Of a DNA stretch of 64,000 nucleotides, positions 44,179 through 53,352 are shown in pieces. The position numbers and the translations under genes were made by a program. The notes below the pieces were generated by a model. That model was not told where the DNA came from. It did no database searches and saw only the letters and a list, made by a program, of their open reading frames with translations. Origin of the DNA: CAWJMN01 sp963844055 (GTDB lineage: Bacteria; Planctomycetota; Planctomycetia; Pirellulales; Pirellulaceae); the NCBI GenBank assembly GCA_963844055.1, contig CAWJMN010000001.1, forward strand, positions 1,178,001-1,242,000. Direction: 5' to 3'. Every line of letters starts with the position of its first letter. Position 1 is the stretch's first letter.

Positions 44179-44199
44179 ACCAAGGAGTTACTCCTTGGT
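44179..44199. terminator. Perfect 9-bp hairpin between convergent genes
   Basis: ACCAAGGAG-TTA-CTCCTTGGT at 44179-44199. The loop holds the stop codon of the minus-strand gene ending at 44188. It has no T-run on either side, but its place between convergent stops suggests a bidirectional 3'-end element. Confidence 0.5.
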
Positions 44200-45691
44200 C
44201 GAAGTTGTTGCCGAAGCCGGTTTAACGGTGGCGCCGCGTACGCCGAAGGTGAATCGAGCAATCGGCCGATCTGGGTTTTTTGGATCTTCTTCCAGCCAAG
44301 CCTGCAGTTCTTCACGACTGTTAAGTGGGACCGATACCTTGAGCTTGTTGGCATCTTGGAAGATGCGGAAGTACCGATCATTCACCGCAAGTTGTGCTTC
44401 TAGCTCTGCACGTTGAAACGTGGAAATGATCAGGTGCCCGTTTGGTAGCAGTGTGCTGAAGGGCTGATTTCCCGAGCTTTTGTCGAGCTGTTCCAGCAAT
44501 TCTGCCGTGGTTGTAATGGCGGGGTGTGTCTGCTCGCCGGATCGGCTCGTCACGGGCGTTGCCGTCCGCTCGTTACGATCAAAGGTAGTCACCTTCACCG
44601 AAGACTTTGCCTCTTGAGGAGTCTCGAGTCGTCGGCATAGCTTCAACACAAACAAAAGCTGCTTTTGCTTTTCGGCAACGCCTTGATCCGGCGACAAGGC
44701 ACCGTCGATCCGTGGAACACCCATCAGCGGTTCTTTTTGCCAGTGTTCATACTTGGATCCGAGGCTTTCCAAGTAGGTGGCTAGTGCTGGTGGAACTGGC
44801 GGTTCTGGGATGTTTTCTGGCCGGGTACGAACGGGACGATCCGATAACGCCGTTTTGTTTCCTTCGTCAACGACGGCACGAACAATATTGAGGAACTTCG
44901 CGGCATGCACGCCATCCTCAGCGGTTAACAGGAAGAGGATCTGGTCGGCCGCTTGTTCGTTGCTGGTGCTGGCAATATCAGCGGCTGGAGCCAGTTTGTC
45001 GGGAGCGATCCGTCTGCCGCGCCACTGCGAAAGGCCGATACCGCCTGACGGCATCTTTGCGGCCGAGGAGGCAATATCTTTGGGCGAAAGCCCGATGTCG
45101 GTGAGACCCTGCGTAGCGGCGTAAGAGGCAATGCCGTCGCAAATCCAGGTGGGTACATGGCGATCAATTTCGGCCGTACGCAGCATAGAGGCTGCAATAG
45201 CTGCGCGAAGTGGCTGGCGCATTGCCTTTAGCTTGGCATCTTCTGCCGCGTAGAGTTCAATGCTGGTTTGTGAGCCAGCCAACTGTGTGATTACGTCGCT
45301 TTGATTACGTTGGGTAGGAGGATCACTATTGATGACCACCTGAATCGATCCCAAGCCAAAATCGGGATGGCGATGGCGGACGCTAATGTAATCGACAATG
45401 TGGCTCATGTCGTTCCAAGCCGCTTGCGCCTCACGCATGGCGAAGAGGGTTTGCTCAGGATTGCCGAGTGAAACGACCGTGATGTGTTCGTTGTTCAATT
45501 CCCAGCCGCGATGCGATTCACGCTGCACTTGGCGAGGCCGAGCGAGTTCATCCGAAGGACGAGGCGACTGGTCGGCAACGCTGCGAATGAACCGATCTTG
45601 GGCGTTGGTGGTTCCCACGAAGGAGAAGCCAAGAGCCGGCCCTGCTCAGCAAAGCAAGTTTTAGACAAAGGCGTTTGCGTGAGTGAAACAT
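44188..45691 (-). CDS. Exported hypothetical protein (frameshift in signal peptide)
   Basis: About 500 residues, no named family. ATG 45691 gives MFHSRKRLCLKLALL; one extra base near 45646 breaks the frame and its removal yields AGPALGFSFVGTTNAQD, a complete signal peptide with cleavage after NAQ. A GTG at 45618 opens the rest but would lose the signal. The mature protein has TVVSLGNPEQTLFAMREAQA and VDYISVRHRHPDFGLGSIQVV. It also has VPTWICDGIASYAATQGLTD, reminiscent of gluzincin-type surface peptidases (W-x-x-D/E-G-x-A-x-Y) but without an HExxH, so I do not call it a protease. The C-terminal part (about 370-460) looks like a duplicated DUF-type beta domain. Confidence 0.7.
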
Positions 45692-46105
45692 CGTTTTTGC
45701 CTTTAATATCAACGGGAATCCTTGTGGAACCGTCGGTGTCTCATGCGCTAGGAGCGCGCGGTACCTATCTGTCCCTTCCTCTCTTTATCGTCGTCGTAGA
45801 CCCATGTTGCTATAGGAAGATTGTAGGGATTTTTCGGGATATGCGGCCTAATGGTAATCATTACTGCTATCAGGCGGACATGATAGCAGCGAAATAATCC
45901 TTCTAAGGGTGGGGGCTGGCTGGACTTCCAGGAGAAATGGTTGCAATCGGGTGAATCGCTATAGGCGTCAAATTTTCCTCAATTGACAGGACACGTTCGA
46001 ACGATAGTCCCTAAAGACCCAGACTGCGTTTGCATGGTCTTCGTACGTTTACCTCTGTACGGACGCCTGTAGTACGCCCGACTGAAATCCTTTTGGGAGC
46101 AGACA
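45692..46105. other. Gene-free region upstream of the Tad-type operon
   Basis: About 410 bp between divergent genes, A/T-richer than its surroundings. A TTGACA at 45983-45988 has no matching -10 at a normal distance. No gene, tRNA or clear hairpin seen. Confidence 0.4.
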
Positions 46106-47968
46106 ATGTTCCGTTTCACCCAGACCTCTTCAAGCCGCAAAGCACAGTGGACCCGCAATCTACTGAACTCTGCCGCCTTGGCCGCAACGATTGTTGTTGC
46201 AGGCCCGTCCATAGTTCATGCGCAAACCGAAGCACCTGTTCTGTCGGCTAAAGAGTTTCGCGAGAAACTCCAAGCAAAAAAAGCAGCGGCAGCCAAGGAA
46301 GCTGGAGATATTCAGCTGACTAGCGGCGAAAAGCCCGCTCCAAAGCGACTCGGCAACGTGCAGGTGCAGGCCGCTGACCTCGTAAAAGAAGTCGCGCCGC
46401 TGGCCCCGATTGTCGCCAAGTCGAGCAAGCCTGCTGGAATGCACCAAGTGCGCCGACAAGTGGAAGCGGCACCGGTGGGGCCAAACGAGGCCGCTGGTCC
46501 CGTGGTGGCAGCATCGGTTCCTTTTCAAGTCATTGAAGACACCGGCGAAATGAGCGTGATGGTCCGTCGTAGCAAGTTGCTGCGGACAAAGACGGACGTG
46601 TATCGCGTGGCGACGGTGGATGAAGGGATCTGCGAGGTGGTTCAGTTCACCCCGCGTGAATTGTCGATCATCGGAAAAGGCCAGGGAACGACTCACGTCA
46701 CCTTCTGGTTTGACGATCCGAAGTCGGATCCTGTGACTTACCTGGTGAAGGTAACTCCGGACGTGGCCGAAGTGAAGAAGGTGGAAGACGCCTACAAACT
46801 TCTGGAAGACGTCATCAATGAGATGTATCCCGATAGCAAGATCACGTTATCGGTGATCGCCGACAAGGTGATTGTGAAGGGCCAAGCAAAAGACAGCGAA
46901 GAAGCCTTCCAAATCATTACGCTCATCCGCGGCCAAGGTGGCAACGGCAATAATATGGGGGGTGGTTTTGGTGGTGGTGGCTTCGGCGGCAGCTTGAACG
47001 AAGGGATTGCAGCCCCTGTTCTCAGCGACAGTGCGGTTGGCAATAGCCGTCGCTCGAACCTGCAAGTGATCAATATGCTGCGGGTCCCTGGCATCCAGCA
47101 AGTTGCCTTGCGAGTCAAGATTGCTGAACTGAACCGGACGGCCGCTCGTAACTTTGGTGCGTCGATCAAGGGAGAAATTCCTCTCAATGGCAACACCAAT
47201 GGTGCCGCGATGTTCCTCAATGCCATCACTGGCACTTCGGGACAAGCCGCTCCGACGTTGCTAACGCGGTTTGATGGCGACAACATTCAAGTCGGTTTGA
47301 ACCTGTTGCAACAACAGGGCGTAATCAAGCTGCTGGGTGAACCCACCCTGGTCACGATGAGCGGTCGCCCTGCGACGTTCATCGCGGGTGGTGAGTTCGC
47401 TGTCCCCACGATTGTCGGTAGTGCCGGTCTGAACGCCGTCACGACAGATTTCCGTGCTTACGGTGCGATCATCAGCTTCTTACCGACGGTGGTCGACAAG
47501 GACCGCATCCGTTTGGAAGTCTCGCCCGAATTCAGCCAGATCAATGCGAACCTGACGGTGAATAATATCCCTGGCTTGCGTACTCGGTCGGCTACGACGA
47601 CCGTGGAAATGCGAGAAGGTCAATCGCTGGCGATCGCTGGCTTGCTAGAAGACAGCATGACAGGCAACAGCTCGGGTGACATCCCGTTCCTAGCTCAAAT
47701 CTTTGGCAAGCGAAGCATGCAGCGGAGCGAGACCGAGCTTCTGATCTTGGTATCGCCAGAACTGGTGCATCCGATGGATGCCGAAGAGGTTCCACCTCTG
47801 CCAGGGTTTGACGTTCAAGAGCCGAACAACTCGCAATTCTTCTTCAAGGGTCACCTGGAAGGGAATCCTACTCAGGACTACCGCAGCACGGTTTGGCCAC
47901 GCCTGAAGAAGCGTTACGGCAGCGGCGGCCCTGCCATGACGAGTGGTCCTTTTGGCCACGGCAAATAA
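46106..47968 (+). CDS. Tad/Flp pilus secretin (CpaC/RcpA type)
   Basis: Outer-membrane secretin subunit of a Tad-type pilus or secretion system. 620 residues. Signal sequence (about 15-40, LAATIVVAGPSIVHAQ), N-terminal pilus-assembly domain at about 135-220 (MSVMVRRSKLLRTKTDVYRV, FTPRELSIIGKGQGTTHVTF), a BON-like segment (ITLSVIADKVIVKGQAKDSE), a Gly-rich loop near 285, and the secretin core (about 325-560). Core motifs: QVALRVKIAELNRTAARNFG, GVIKLLGEPTLVTMSGRPA, FIAGGEFAVPT and REGQSLAIAGLL. Followed by a lipoprotein and a TPR protein, the usual CpaC-CpaD-TadD neighbourhood; no ATPase, prepilin or TadB/C genes are here. Confidence 0.92.
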   Translation: MFRFTQTSSSRKAQWTRNLLNSAALAATIVVAGPSIVHAQTEAPVLSAKEFREKLQAKKAAAAKEAGDIQLTSGEKPAPKRLGNVQVQAADLVKEVAPLAPIVAKSSKPAGMHQVRRQVEAAPVGPNEAAGPVVAASVPFQVIEDTGEMSVMVRRSKLLRTKTDVYRVATVDEGICEVVQFTPRELSIIGKGQGTTHVTFWFDDPKSDPVTYLVKVTPDVAEVKKVEDAYKLLEDVINEMYPDSKITLSVIADKVIVKGQAKDSEEAFQIITLIRGQGGNGNNMGGGFGGGGFGGSLNEGIAAPVLSDSAVGNSRRSNLQVINMLRVPGIQQVALRVKIAELNRTAARNFGASIKGEIPLNGNTNGAAMFLNAITGTSGQAAPTLLTRFDGDNIQVGLNLLQQQGVIKLLGEPTLVTMSGRPATFIAGGEFAVPTIVGSAGLNAVTTDFRAYGAIISFLPTVVDKDRIRLEVSPEFSQINANLTVNNIPGLRTRSATTTVEMREGQSLAIAGLLEDSMTGNSSGDIPFLAQIFGKRSMQRSETELLILVSPELVHPMDAEEVPPLPGFDVQEPNNSQFFFKGHLEGNPTQDYRSTVWPRLKKRYGSGGPAMTSGPFGHGK

Positions 47969-47981
47969 TCCTAGAGAGCTA

Positions 47982-48024
47982 AGCGAACGCACTCCTGCCG
48001 GACTCCCGATCTGGCAGGTTCGCT
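47982..48024 (+). promoter_or_regulatory. Intercistronic hairpin between secretin and lipoprotein genes
   Basis: AGCGAA (47982-47987) pairs with TTCGCT (48019-48024) and CCTGCC (47994-47999) with GGCAGG (48013-48018), leaving a 6-nt bulge on the left arm and a 13-nt loop. It lies 14 bp after the secretin stop. It could stabilise or process the mRNA and set different expression of the two genes. Confidence 0.45.
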
Positions 48025-48091
48025 CGGCTCGACGTAAGCACCCCGCACGATCCCAGTAGCAAAAATCCTTCGGACGATAGGGCGAACTGCC

Positions 48092-48634
48092 ATGAAACGA
48101 ACACTATTCACCACGTTTGTCATTGCCTGCCTGGCGATGATGGGCTGTGCCGGCAAGGGAAAGCATAAGAAGTACCCCGGTCCATCGATGGATCGCCCAT
48201 TTCCTTTGGGTCAGGTTTCTGATTCCCACTGGGAAACGCAGCAGACGAACGCGGAAGCGGCGGACTTCATTTTCTACGATCATGAGTTCCGTTACGACAC
48301 AATCCGCCATGTGGATACGGCCGAACTGGCCCCCGCGGCGAAGAAGCACATCGAAATGGTTGCGATGCGTCTAGAGCATGTGCCATTCCCGGTGGTAATC
48401 GAACAGAGCGAACACAATGCTCGCCCCGAGCTTGACCAACAACGTCGTCGGACGATTGTGGAACAGCTCAATCGGATGGGCGTGACGAATGCGGATGCTC
48501 GCGTGGTGGTGGCCAATGCCTTCCCGGCAGGCTTCACCAGCGTCGAAGCCGAACGATCGTACCAAACGATCCTAGGTGGTGGTGCTAACGGCTTCGGCCG
48601 TCGCTTCGGCGGTGCCGGTGGCGCATATAGGTAG
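48092..48634 (+). CDS. Tad-locus lipoprotein (CpaD-like position)
   Basis: 180-residue lipoprotein: signal TFVIACLAMMGC with Cys19 as lipidation site. The mature part includes FIFYDHEFRYDTIRHVDTAELAPAAKKHIE, PFPVVIEQSEHNARPELDQQRRRTIVEQL and ADARVVVANAFPAGFTSVEA, a pattern like the beta-alpha units of OmpA-type or CpaD proteins, and a Gly/Arg-rich tail. Position between secretin and TPR genes supports a role as secretin partner or pilotin. Direct CpaD homology cannot be shown by eye. Confidence 0.75.
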   Translation: MKRTLFTTFVIACLAMMGCAGKGKHKKYPGPSMDRPFPLGQVSDSHWETQQTNAEAADFIFYDHEFRYDTIRHVDTAELAPAAKKHIEMVAMRLEHVPFPVVIEQSEHNARPELDQQRRRTIVEQLNRMGVTNADARVVVANAFPAGFTSVEAERSYQTILGGGANGFGRRFGGAGGAYR

Positions 48635-48699
48635 TCCATCAGCACGTTACGTTTGCTGATGCGCTGAGATTGACTGATACAACATTTGAGGATGTTCCC

Positions 48700-49818
48700 A
48701 TGCGATTCCAACTCTCCGTCCTAAACTGGTTATCCCCCAAGGCTAGCCGCTGCGTAGGAGTTTTGGGGTTGGGAATCTCGATGTTGGTTGGTTGTTCCAG
48801 CACAGGAAGTAAAGGGAAGTCGCTAGTAAGCGGCTTGCCCTCACCTCGGGCGACCCTCGCTTCGACGGAAAGCCCCAAGGCAGCTACGGGCAGCAGTGGC
48901 GGACTTTTTGGCAAGAAGACGGCCAAGGCCGACCCGAATGCCAAAGTGATTGATGAACTTTTGGCCCAGGCTCGGGCGTACGAAGCTCGAAGCAAAGAAG
49001 AAAAAGCGGCCAAAACGTACGAGCAGATTTTGCAGCTCAATCCTGATCACGTGGTTGCTTTGCACCGGCTTGGTGTAATTGCCGATAGTCATGGAAACAC
49101 AGAAGAGGCTGAGCAACTGCTAACTCGCGCTATCAAGCAACAGCCCAAAAATGCAGAGCTGTGTAGCGACTTGGGTTACTGTTACTTTTTACAACAACGC
49201 TTTACCGAAGCCGAAGCCTTGGCACGCCAAGCGATTCAGCATGATGGCAAAAACCCGCTCTACCACAATAACCTTGGTTTGATCCTTGGCCATCAAGATC
49301 GCTATGACGAGGCCTTTGATGAGTTTGCCAAGGCAGGCTCGAAGGCAGACGCCTTCTATAACATGGCCTTTGTGTTTGCCATGCAAGACCACGTAGACGA
49401 GGCCAAGGAATGCTTCCGCGAAGTCTTAGCCGTGAAGCCAGATCATAAGGGAGCTCGTGAAGCGCTTGCCAACTTTGAACAATCGGACCGTGTGGACGGT
49501 CCAGGCGAAGAGCGCGCGATTGCACGGAAGGCTGGCGATCGTCGCGAATGGGTTCCTTATATCGAACCAGGTGCGACCGAAGAAGCTTCACAAGTTGCCA
49601 GCGCATCCGGCCAAGGACGTGATACCGGCAGCGTCAAGCCAGCCTCGGCAGAGTTCGCGCTGCCAAAGACGACGGAAGTGAGCCGGTTTACACGGCAACT
49701 TCACAATCGCGGTGCAAATCTGATGAATCACCACATGGCCAGCCAACGTGGTGATGCCCGTGCCAACCCCAGTGGACCTGCTCCCAAGGGTAACCTGATG
49801 CCAGTTCCTGCCAAATAG
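48700..49818 (+). CDS. TPR lipoprotein, TadD-like
   Basis: About 372 residues. ATG 48700 (after TTGAGGATG) fits a lipoprotein signal ending in ISMLVGC; the frame is open from 48670, but that start is TTG and lies before the signal. Three to five tetratricopeptide repeats at about 90-265: SKEEKAAKTYEQILQLNPDHVVAL, NTEEAEQLLTRAIKQQPKNAELC, RFTEAEALARQAIQHDGKNPLY and HVDEAKECFREVLAVKPDHKGA. The last 100 residues are low-complexity. TadD-type TPR lipoproteins help assemble the Tad secretin. Last gene of the trio; 8 bp from the convergent ruvA stop. Confidence 0.85.
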   Translation: MRFQLSVLNWLSPKASRCVGVLGLGISMLVGCSSTGSKGKSLVSGLPSPRATLASTESPKAATGSSGGLFGKKTAKADPNAKVIDELLAQARAYEARSKEEKAAKTYEQILQLNPDHVVALHRLGVIADSHGNTEEAEQLLTRAIKQQPKNAELCSDLGYCYFLQQRFTEAEALARQAIQHDGKNPLYHNNLGLILGHQDRYDEAFDEFAKAGSKADAFYNMAFVFAMQDHVDEAKECFREVLAVKPDHKGAREALANFEQSDRVDGPGEERAIARKAGDRREWVPYIEPGATEEASQVASASGQGRDTGSVKPASAEFALPKTTEVSRFTRQLHNRGANLMNHHMASQRGDARANPSGPAPKGNLMPVPAK

Positions 49819-49826
49819 TGGTTGGG

Positions 49827-50468
49827 CTATTCGTCGCCGCCTGATTTGGCAAAGTTCTGGCTGTAAATGGCGGCCAGAACCGATTCAACGTCGGCAAACT
49901 TTCGCTTCGCCTTCAGCACGCCATCAAGCAACTTGCGCACATCATGCGGCGAATGCCCCAGGGTGAGTAGCGCTTCGTAGGACTCTTCCACGACGTCGCG
50001 TTTGATCTCGGCTTCGTGCGTTTGGCTGCGAGCCACAAGCAACGCAAATTTCGACATCTTGCGGCGAAGCTTGGCAATGATCCGTTCAGCCAGAGCAGCC
50101 CCTACGCCAGGAAGTGATGAAAGACCCTTCGCATCTTGCTCTTCAATCATGACAGAGATGTCTTGTACCGGGCGAACCATGGCGCGCAGTGCCTTCTTCG
50201 CCCCTACTCCGTCGACGGAGCAGAACATCTCAAAGAACTCACGTTCAATCTCGGACGAGAACCCGACCAGGCGCGGTGTTACCTTGCCACGTGAAGGATC
50301 GCCATCGAAATAGTGGATCGTAAACAGGCTGACCGATTGGTCTATCTGCGGCTGTAGCTGCCGCCGGGTGAAATCGGCGATTAGTACTTGGTATTCAAAG
50401 GCGCCGATCTCTAAAAGGGCGAAGTCTTCGGCCAATCGAAGCAGTTTTCCGGTAATACGCGTTATCAA
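49827..50468 (-). CDS. ruvA: Holliday junction branch migration protein RuvA
   Basis: DNA-binding subunit that holds the four-way junction and recruits the RuvB helicase. 213 residues: OB-fold N-terminus MITRITGKLLRLAEDFALLE, the helix-hairpin-helix pair FFEMFCSVDGVGAKKALRAM and LSSLPGVGAALAERIIAKLRRK, and a C-terminal RuvB-binding domain EESYEALLTLGHSPHDVRKL. ATG overlaps the ruvC stop by four bases (ATGA), so the two are translationally coupled. ruvB is not adjacent. Confidence 0.95.
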   Translation of the reverse strand: MITRITGKLLRLAEDFALLEIGAFEYQVLIADFTRRQLQPQIDQSVSLFTIHYFDGDPSRGKVTPRLVGFSSEIEREFFEMFCSVDGVGAKKALRAMVRPVQDISVMIEEQDAKGLSSLPGVGAALAERIIAKLRRKMSKFALLVARSQTHEAEIKRDVVEESYEALLTLGHSPHDVRKLLDGVLKAKRKFADVESVLAAIYSQNFAKSGGDE

Positions 50469-51040
50469 GAGATGATCCCCGGTCGCTTTTGTAGCAAGGT
50501 CTTGGATTGTGTCTTCGAAACGACCGATCCTTCACGACGAAGGAAATGGTGGCATAGAGCGATGGCCATGGCATCGGCCACGTCAGGTGGCTCGGGGGCT
50601 TTGGCGAGCGAAAATTCTCGGCAGATCGCGTTTTGCACCTGTGACTTTGGAGCGCGTCCACTTCCCGTGAGCAGCTTTTTAACCTGTGTCGCCGAATAGC
50701 TGCAAACCAGGATGTTGCTTTGGGCGGCCGCCAAACAAATGACACCTCGGGCATGTCCCATGAGGATGGCCGTACGAGGGCGTTCGTAGTGCGAATAGAG
50801 TTCTTCAATCGCAAGCACTTCGGGATGGAGCTGCCCGCAAACTTCGGCGACCCCTTTGTGGATCTGCTCAAGGCGACCACCCAGGTCGCCACTTGCGCGA
50901 CTTCGAATCACGCCTGCTTCAAGCAGCGTGACCTTGTTGCCACTACAGTCCAAGACGGCATAGCCAGTCGTATTTAACCCGGGATCGATTCCTAGAATTC
51001 GCATGGTCGGCGTTTGACCCTTTCGCAGGGGAGACGACAT
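50465..51040 (-). CDS. ruvC: Holliday junction resolvase RuvC
   Basis: Endonuclease that cuts Holliday junctions. Acidic residues visible: Asp in RILGIDPGLNTTGY, Glu in VLAIEELYSH, and the C-terminal PPDVADAMAIALCHH pair. 191 residues from ATG 51040, which overlaps the cysS stop (TAATG); an ATG 12 codons in (51004, MRILGIDPG) is the conserved family start and may be used. Part of an ispF-cysS-ruvC-ruvA run. Confidence 0.94.
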   Translation of the reverse strand: MSSPLRKGQTPTMRILGIDPGLNTTGYAVLDCSGNKVTLLEAGVIRSRASGDLGGRLEQIHKGVAEVCGQLHPEVLAIEELYSHYERPRTAILMGHARGVICLAAAQSNILVCSYSATQVKKLLTGSGRAPKSQVQNAICREFSLAKAPEPPDVADAMAIALCHHFLRREGSVVSKTQSKTLLQKRPGIIS

Positions 51041-52614
51041 TAAGCGTTACCTGCTCGCCACACGGTAACACCCTTGCGATCTTCCAGCGTGACACCAGCA
51101 TCTGTAAGCCCAGCCCGGATTCGGTCACCCAGGGCAAAGTCTTTGCGGGCACGTGCTTCTGCTCGCAAATCAATCAGTAACTGCATCAGCTTCGGGGTTA
51201 GCGAGTCGCCACCGCCGCCGCGGTTGGTGGGGACCGTTTTAAACAGTCCCAAGATGGCGGTCAGCTCACGAAGGGTTTTCACCGCTTCCATAAAGGTAGA
51301 AAGCGGCTTGCTTGCTAAGCGTTCTTCGGTTGGCTTCTTCTCAAAGTCGTCGAGTTGGTGCTGATCGGCGAACTTGTTTAGGTCACGGATCATTTCGAAG
51401 AGGTCGCTGATGGCACCGCCTGTGTTGAAGTCGTCATCCATCTTTTCCAAGAAGGAAGTGCGACGTTCCGCAATGGTGGCCAGCAACGCTTCGCCATGGG
51501 CGTTGATTTCCCCTTGGGCACGCTTCATGATCGGTGGAATGTTGAAAAAGCGTTGCTTGGCAATTCGCTGATACCGTTCGAAGAAGCGATAAAACGCTTC
51601 TAGCGAAGTGGAAGCTTCTTCCATCGCCTCTTCGCCAAAGACGACCGTGCTGCGGTAATGGGATCGAAGCAAGAAGAACCGAATCCGTTCCCCACCTAGC
51701 TTGGCAATTTCGTCAGCCAGCCCTGCGCCCCCCTTGGAGCGACTGATTTTGCCAGCGGCAGCCTCTTCGACGGAGGCGGCTTCGCTCCCTTCGCGGTCAT
51801 TGCGGCCACCCACTTTGCCACTGCCGGCACCGGCGCGAAGCAAGCCATTGTGCAGCCAGTATTTCACCATTGCTTTTCCGTGGCAGCACTCACTTTGCGC
51901 CAGTTCGTTCTCATGGTGTGGAAAGAGAAGGTCTAGGCCACCGCCGTGAATATCAAACGTTTCGCCCAGGATGGCGCGGCTCATGGCGGAACATTCGATG
52001 TGCCAGCCGGGACGCCCCTTTCCCCAGGGGCTATCCCAGGCAGGTTCGCCTGGCTTCACACGCTTCCAAAGGGCAAAGTCAGCAGAGGACTTCTTGCGAC
52101 TGCTGGCTTCACCACCTTCACCCTGAGCGGCATCGGCGCTGCGATTGCTGAGTTTTCCGTATTGCGCATCTTTGTTCACATCAAAAAAGACGTCCCCATC
52201 GGAGGCATAGGCAAAGCCTTTGTCGATCAGCGACTGAACGAACTTGATGATGTTGCCCATGTGCTCAGTGGCCTTGGGCATATGGTCGATTTGGTCAACG
52301 CCCAGCGAAGCGAGGTTGGACAGATAATCGACGATCATCTCTTCCGCGATTTCCTCCATCGGCAGGCCGCGCTCATGCATCTGGCCGATGAGCTTGTCAT
52401 CCACGTCAGTGATGTTGACGACCCAGGTGACATCAAACCCATTGTACGTGAGGTAACGCTTGATCGTGTCAAAGATGACCGGCCCCACCATGTGCCCGAT
52501 GTGGCTTTCCTTGTAAACCGTAGGGCCGCAAAGGTAGATGCCTACCTTGCCTGGAACTACCGGTTCAAAGACTTCTTTTGCCTTGGTAAGCGTGTTGTAA
52601 ACTCGGATCGTCAT
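51040..52614 (-). CDS. cysS: Cysteinyl-tRNA synthetase
   Basis: Class I aminoacyl-tRNA synthetase charging tRNA-Cys. ATG 52614 (MTIRVYNTLTKAKEVF) is the family start; an upstream TTG at 52641 is unlikely. About 524 residues. Zinc/active-site motifs: GIYLCGPTVYKESHIGHM (HIGH), WHIECSAMSRAILG, and DLLFPHHENELAQSE. The KMSKS equivalent is KISRSKGG, preceded by a planctomycete-like insert of about 30 residues rich in Gly, Ala, Ser and Glu between the HNGLLR strand and that loop. A C-terminal helical anticodon region follows. Stop overlaps ruvC start. Confidence 0.95.
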   Translation of the reverse strand: MTIRVYNTLTKAKEVFEPVVPGKVGIYLCGPTVYKESHIGHMVGPVIFDTIKRYLTYNGFDVTWVVNITDVDDKLIGQMHERGLPMEEIAEEMIVDYLSNLASLGVDQIDHMPKATEHMGNIIKFVQSLIDKGFAYASDGDVFFDVNKDAQYGKLSNRSADAAQGEGGEASSRKKSSADFALWKRVKPGEPAWDSPWGKGRPGWHIECSAMSRAILGETFDIHGGGLDLLFPHHENELAQSECCHGKAMVKYWLHNGLLRAGAGSGKVGGRNDREGSEAASVEEAAAGKISRSKGGAGLADEIAKLGGERIRFFLLRSHYRSTVVFGEEAMEEASTSLEAFYRFFERYQRIAKQRFFNIPPIMKRAQGEINAHGEALLATIAERRTSFLEKMDDDFNTGGAISDLFEMIRDLNKFADQHQLDDFEKKPTEERLASKPLSTFMEAVKTLRELTAILGLFKTVPTNRGGGGDSLTPKLMQLLIDLRAEARARKDFALGDRIRAGLTDAGVTLEDRKGVTVWRAGNA

Positions 52615-52679
52615 AGAAAGCTCAAGCCATCCAAAAATCAAAAAGCCAAAACGGAGAGATCAAAACGAGTGGACCAAAA

Positions 52680-53162
52680 CTAAGTAGAACTTCGTGTAAG
52701 CAGGGCAACTACCTGAGACTCAATCGCCTCTTCACGGCCGACCGGACCTACCAGTTCGCCCGTCTTTGCCTTGATGCCAACTTGATCAGCAGCAACCCCC
52801 AGTATTTGAGCCACACGAGCCTGAATCTGGGATTTGTAGGGAGAAAGCTTGGGGCGTTGGGCAAAGACGATGCAGTCCAAATTGACGAGCGAATAGCCGG
52901 CCGCTTTTACCTTGTCCCAGGCGGCAATCAGGAATTCAGCGGAATCGCGCCCCTGATTGGCTGGATCATTGTCGGGAAACAGCTCGCCGATATCTCCTAG
53001 GGCAGCTGCGCCCAGCACCGCATCGGTGATTGCATGTAGCAGTACATCTGCGTCGCTATGGCCGACCGCTTGCAAATGGTAGGGAATGTCGATCCCGCCA
53101 AGGCGCAGCGGTCCGCCAGCCTCCAAGCGATGGGTATCGTGTCCTATACCAATTCGAAACAT
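52680..53162 (-). CDS. ispF: 2-C-methyl-D-erythritol 2,4-cyclodiphosphate synthase IspF
   Basis: MEP-pathway enzyme making the cyclic diphosphate precursor of isoprenoids. 160 residues, family length. Zinc ligands in RIGIGHDTHRL (Asp9, His11) and the AVGHSDADVLLHAITDAVLG motif; also GDIGELFPDNDP and KAKTGELVGPVGREEAIES. It is the first gene of the run leading into cysS (65 bp gap) and ruvCA. Divergent from the methanofuran cluster. Confidence 0.96.
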   Translation of the reverse strand: MFRIGIGHDTHRLEAGGPLRLGGIDIPYHLQAVGHSDADVLLHAITDAVLGAAALGDIGELFPDNDPANQGRDSAEFLIAAWDKVKAAGYSLVNLDCIVFAQRPKLSPYKSQIQARVAQILGVAADQVGIKAKTGELVGPVGREEAIESQVVALLTRSST

Positions 53163-53352
53163 GCCGACGGAAGTCCTTCTCCGAGAGGAAACGCCACGGG
53201 GCGCTTTTGCGTGTTCGTTGCACGGGCTTTTGTCCCTAACGCCTTCGTGCTGAACGTGTTAGTATAGCTTTTTCCCCGGTTGGCAACAATTCCAAACCGG
53301 GCACCCTCCTGCGACTCTAACTCCTTGTCCCATACGGCGTTTCTGGCGTTCT

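Noticed and set aside
44188..45691. Metalloprotease assignment for the exported protein
   Set aside because: A W-x-x-D-G-x-A-x-Y motif is present but there is no HExxH or other zinc site.
46960..47000. Gly-rich tandem in the secretin as a DNA repeat or CRISPR-like element
   Set aside because: It is a short in-frame GGFGGGG-type loop of the protein with no spacer structure; no CRISPR repeat pattern exists anywhere in the window.
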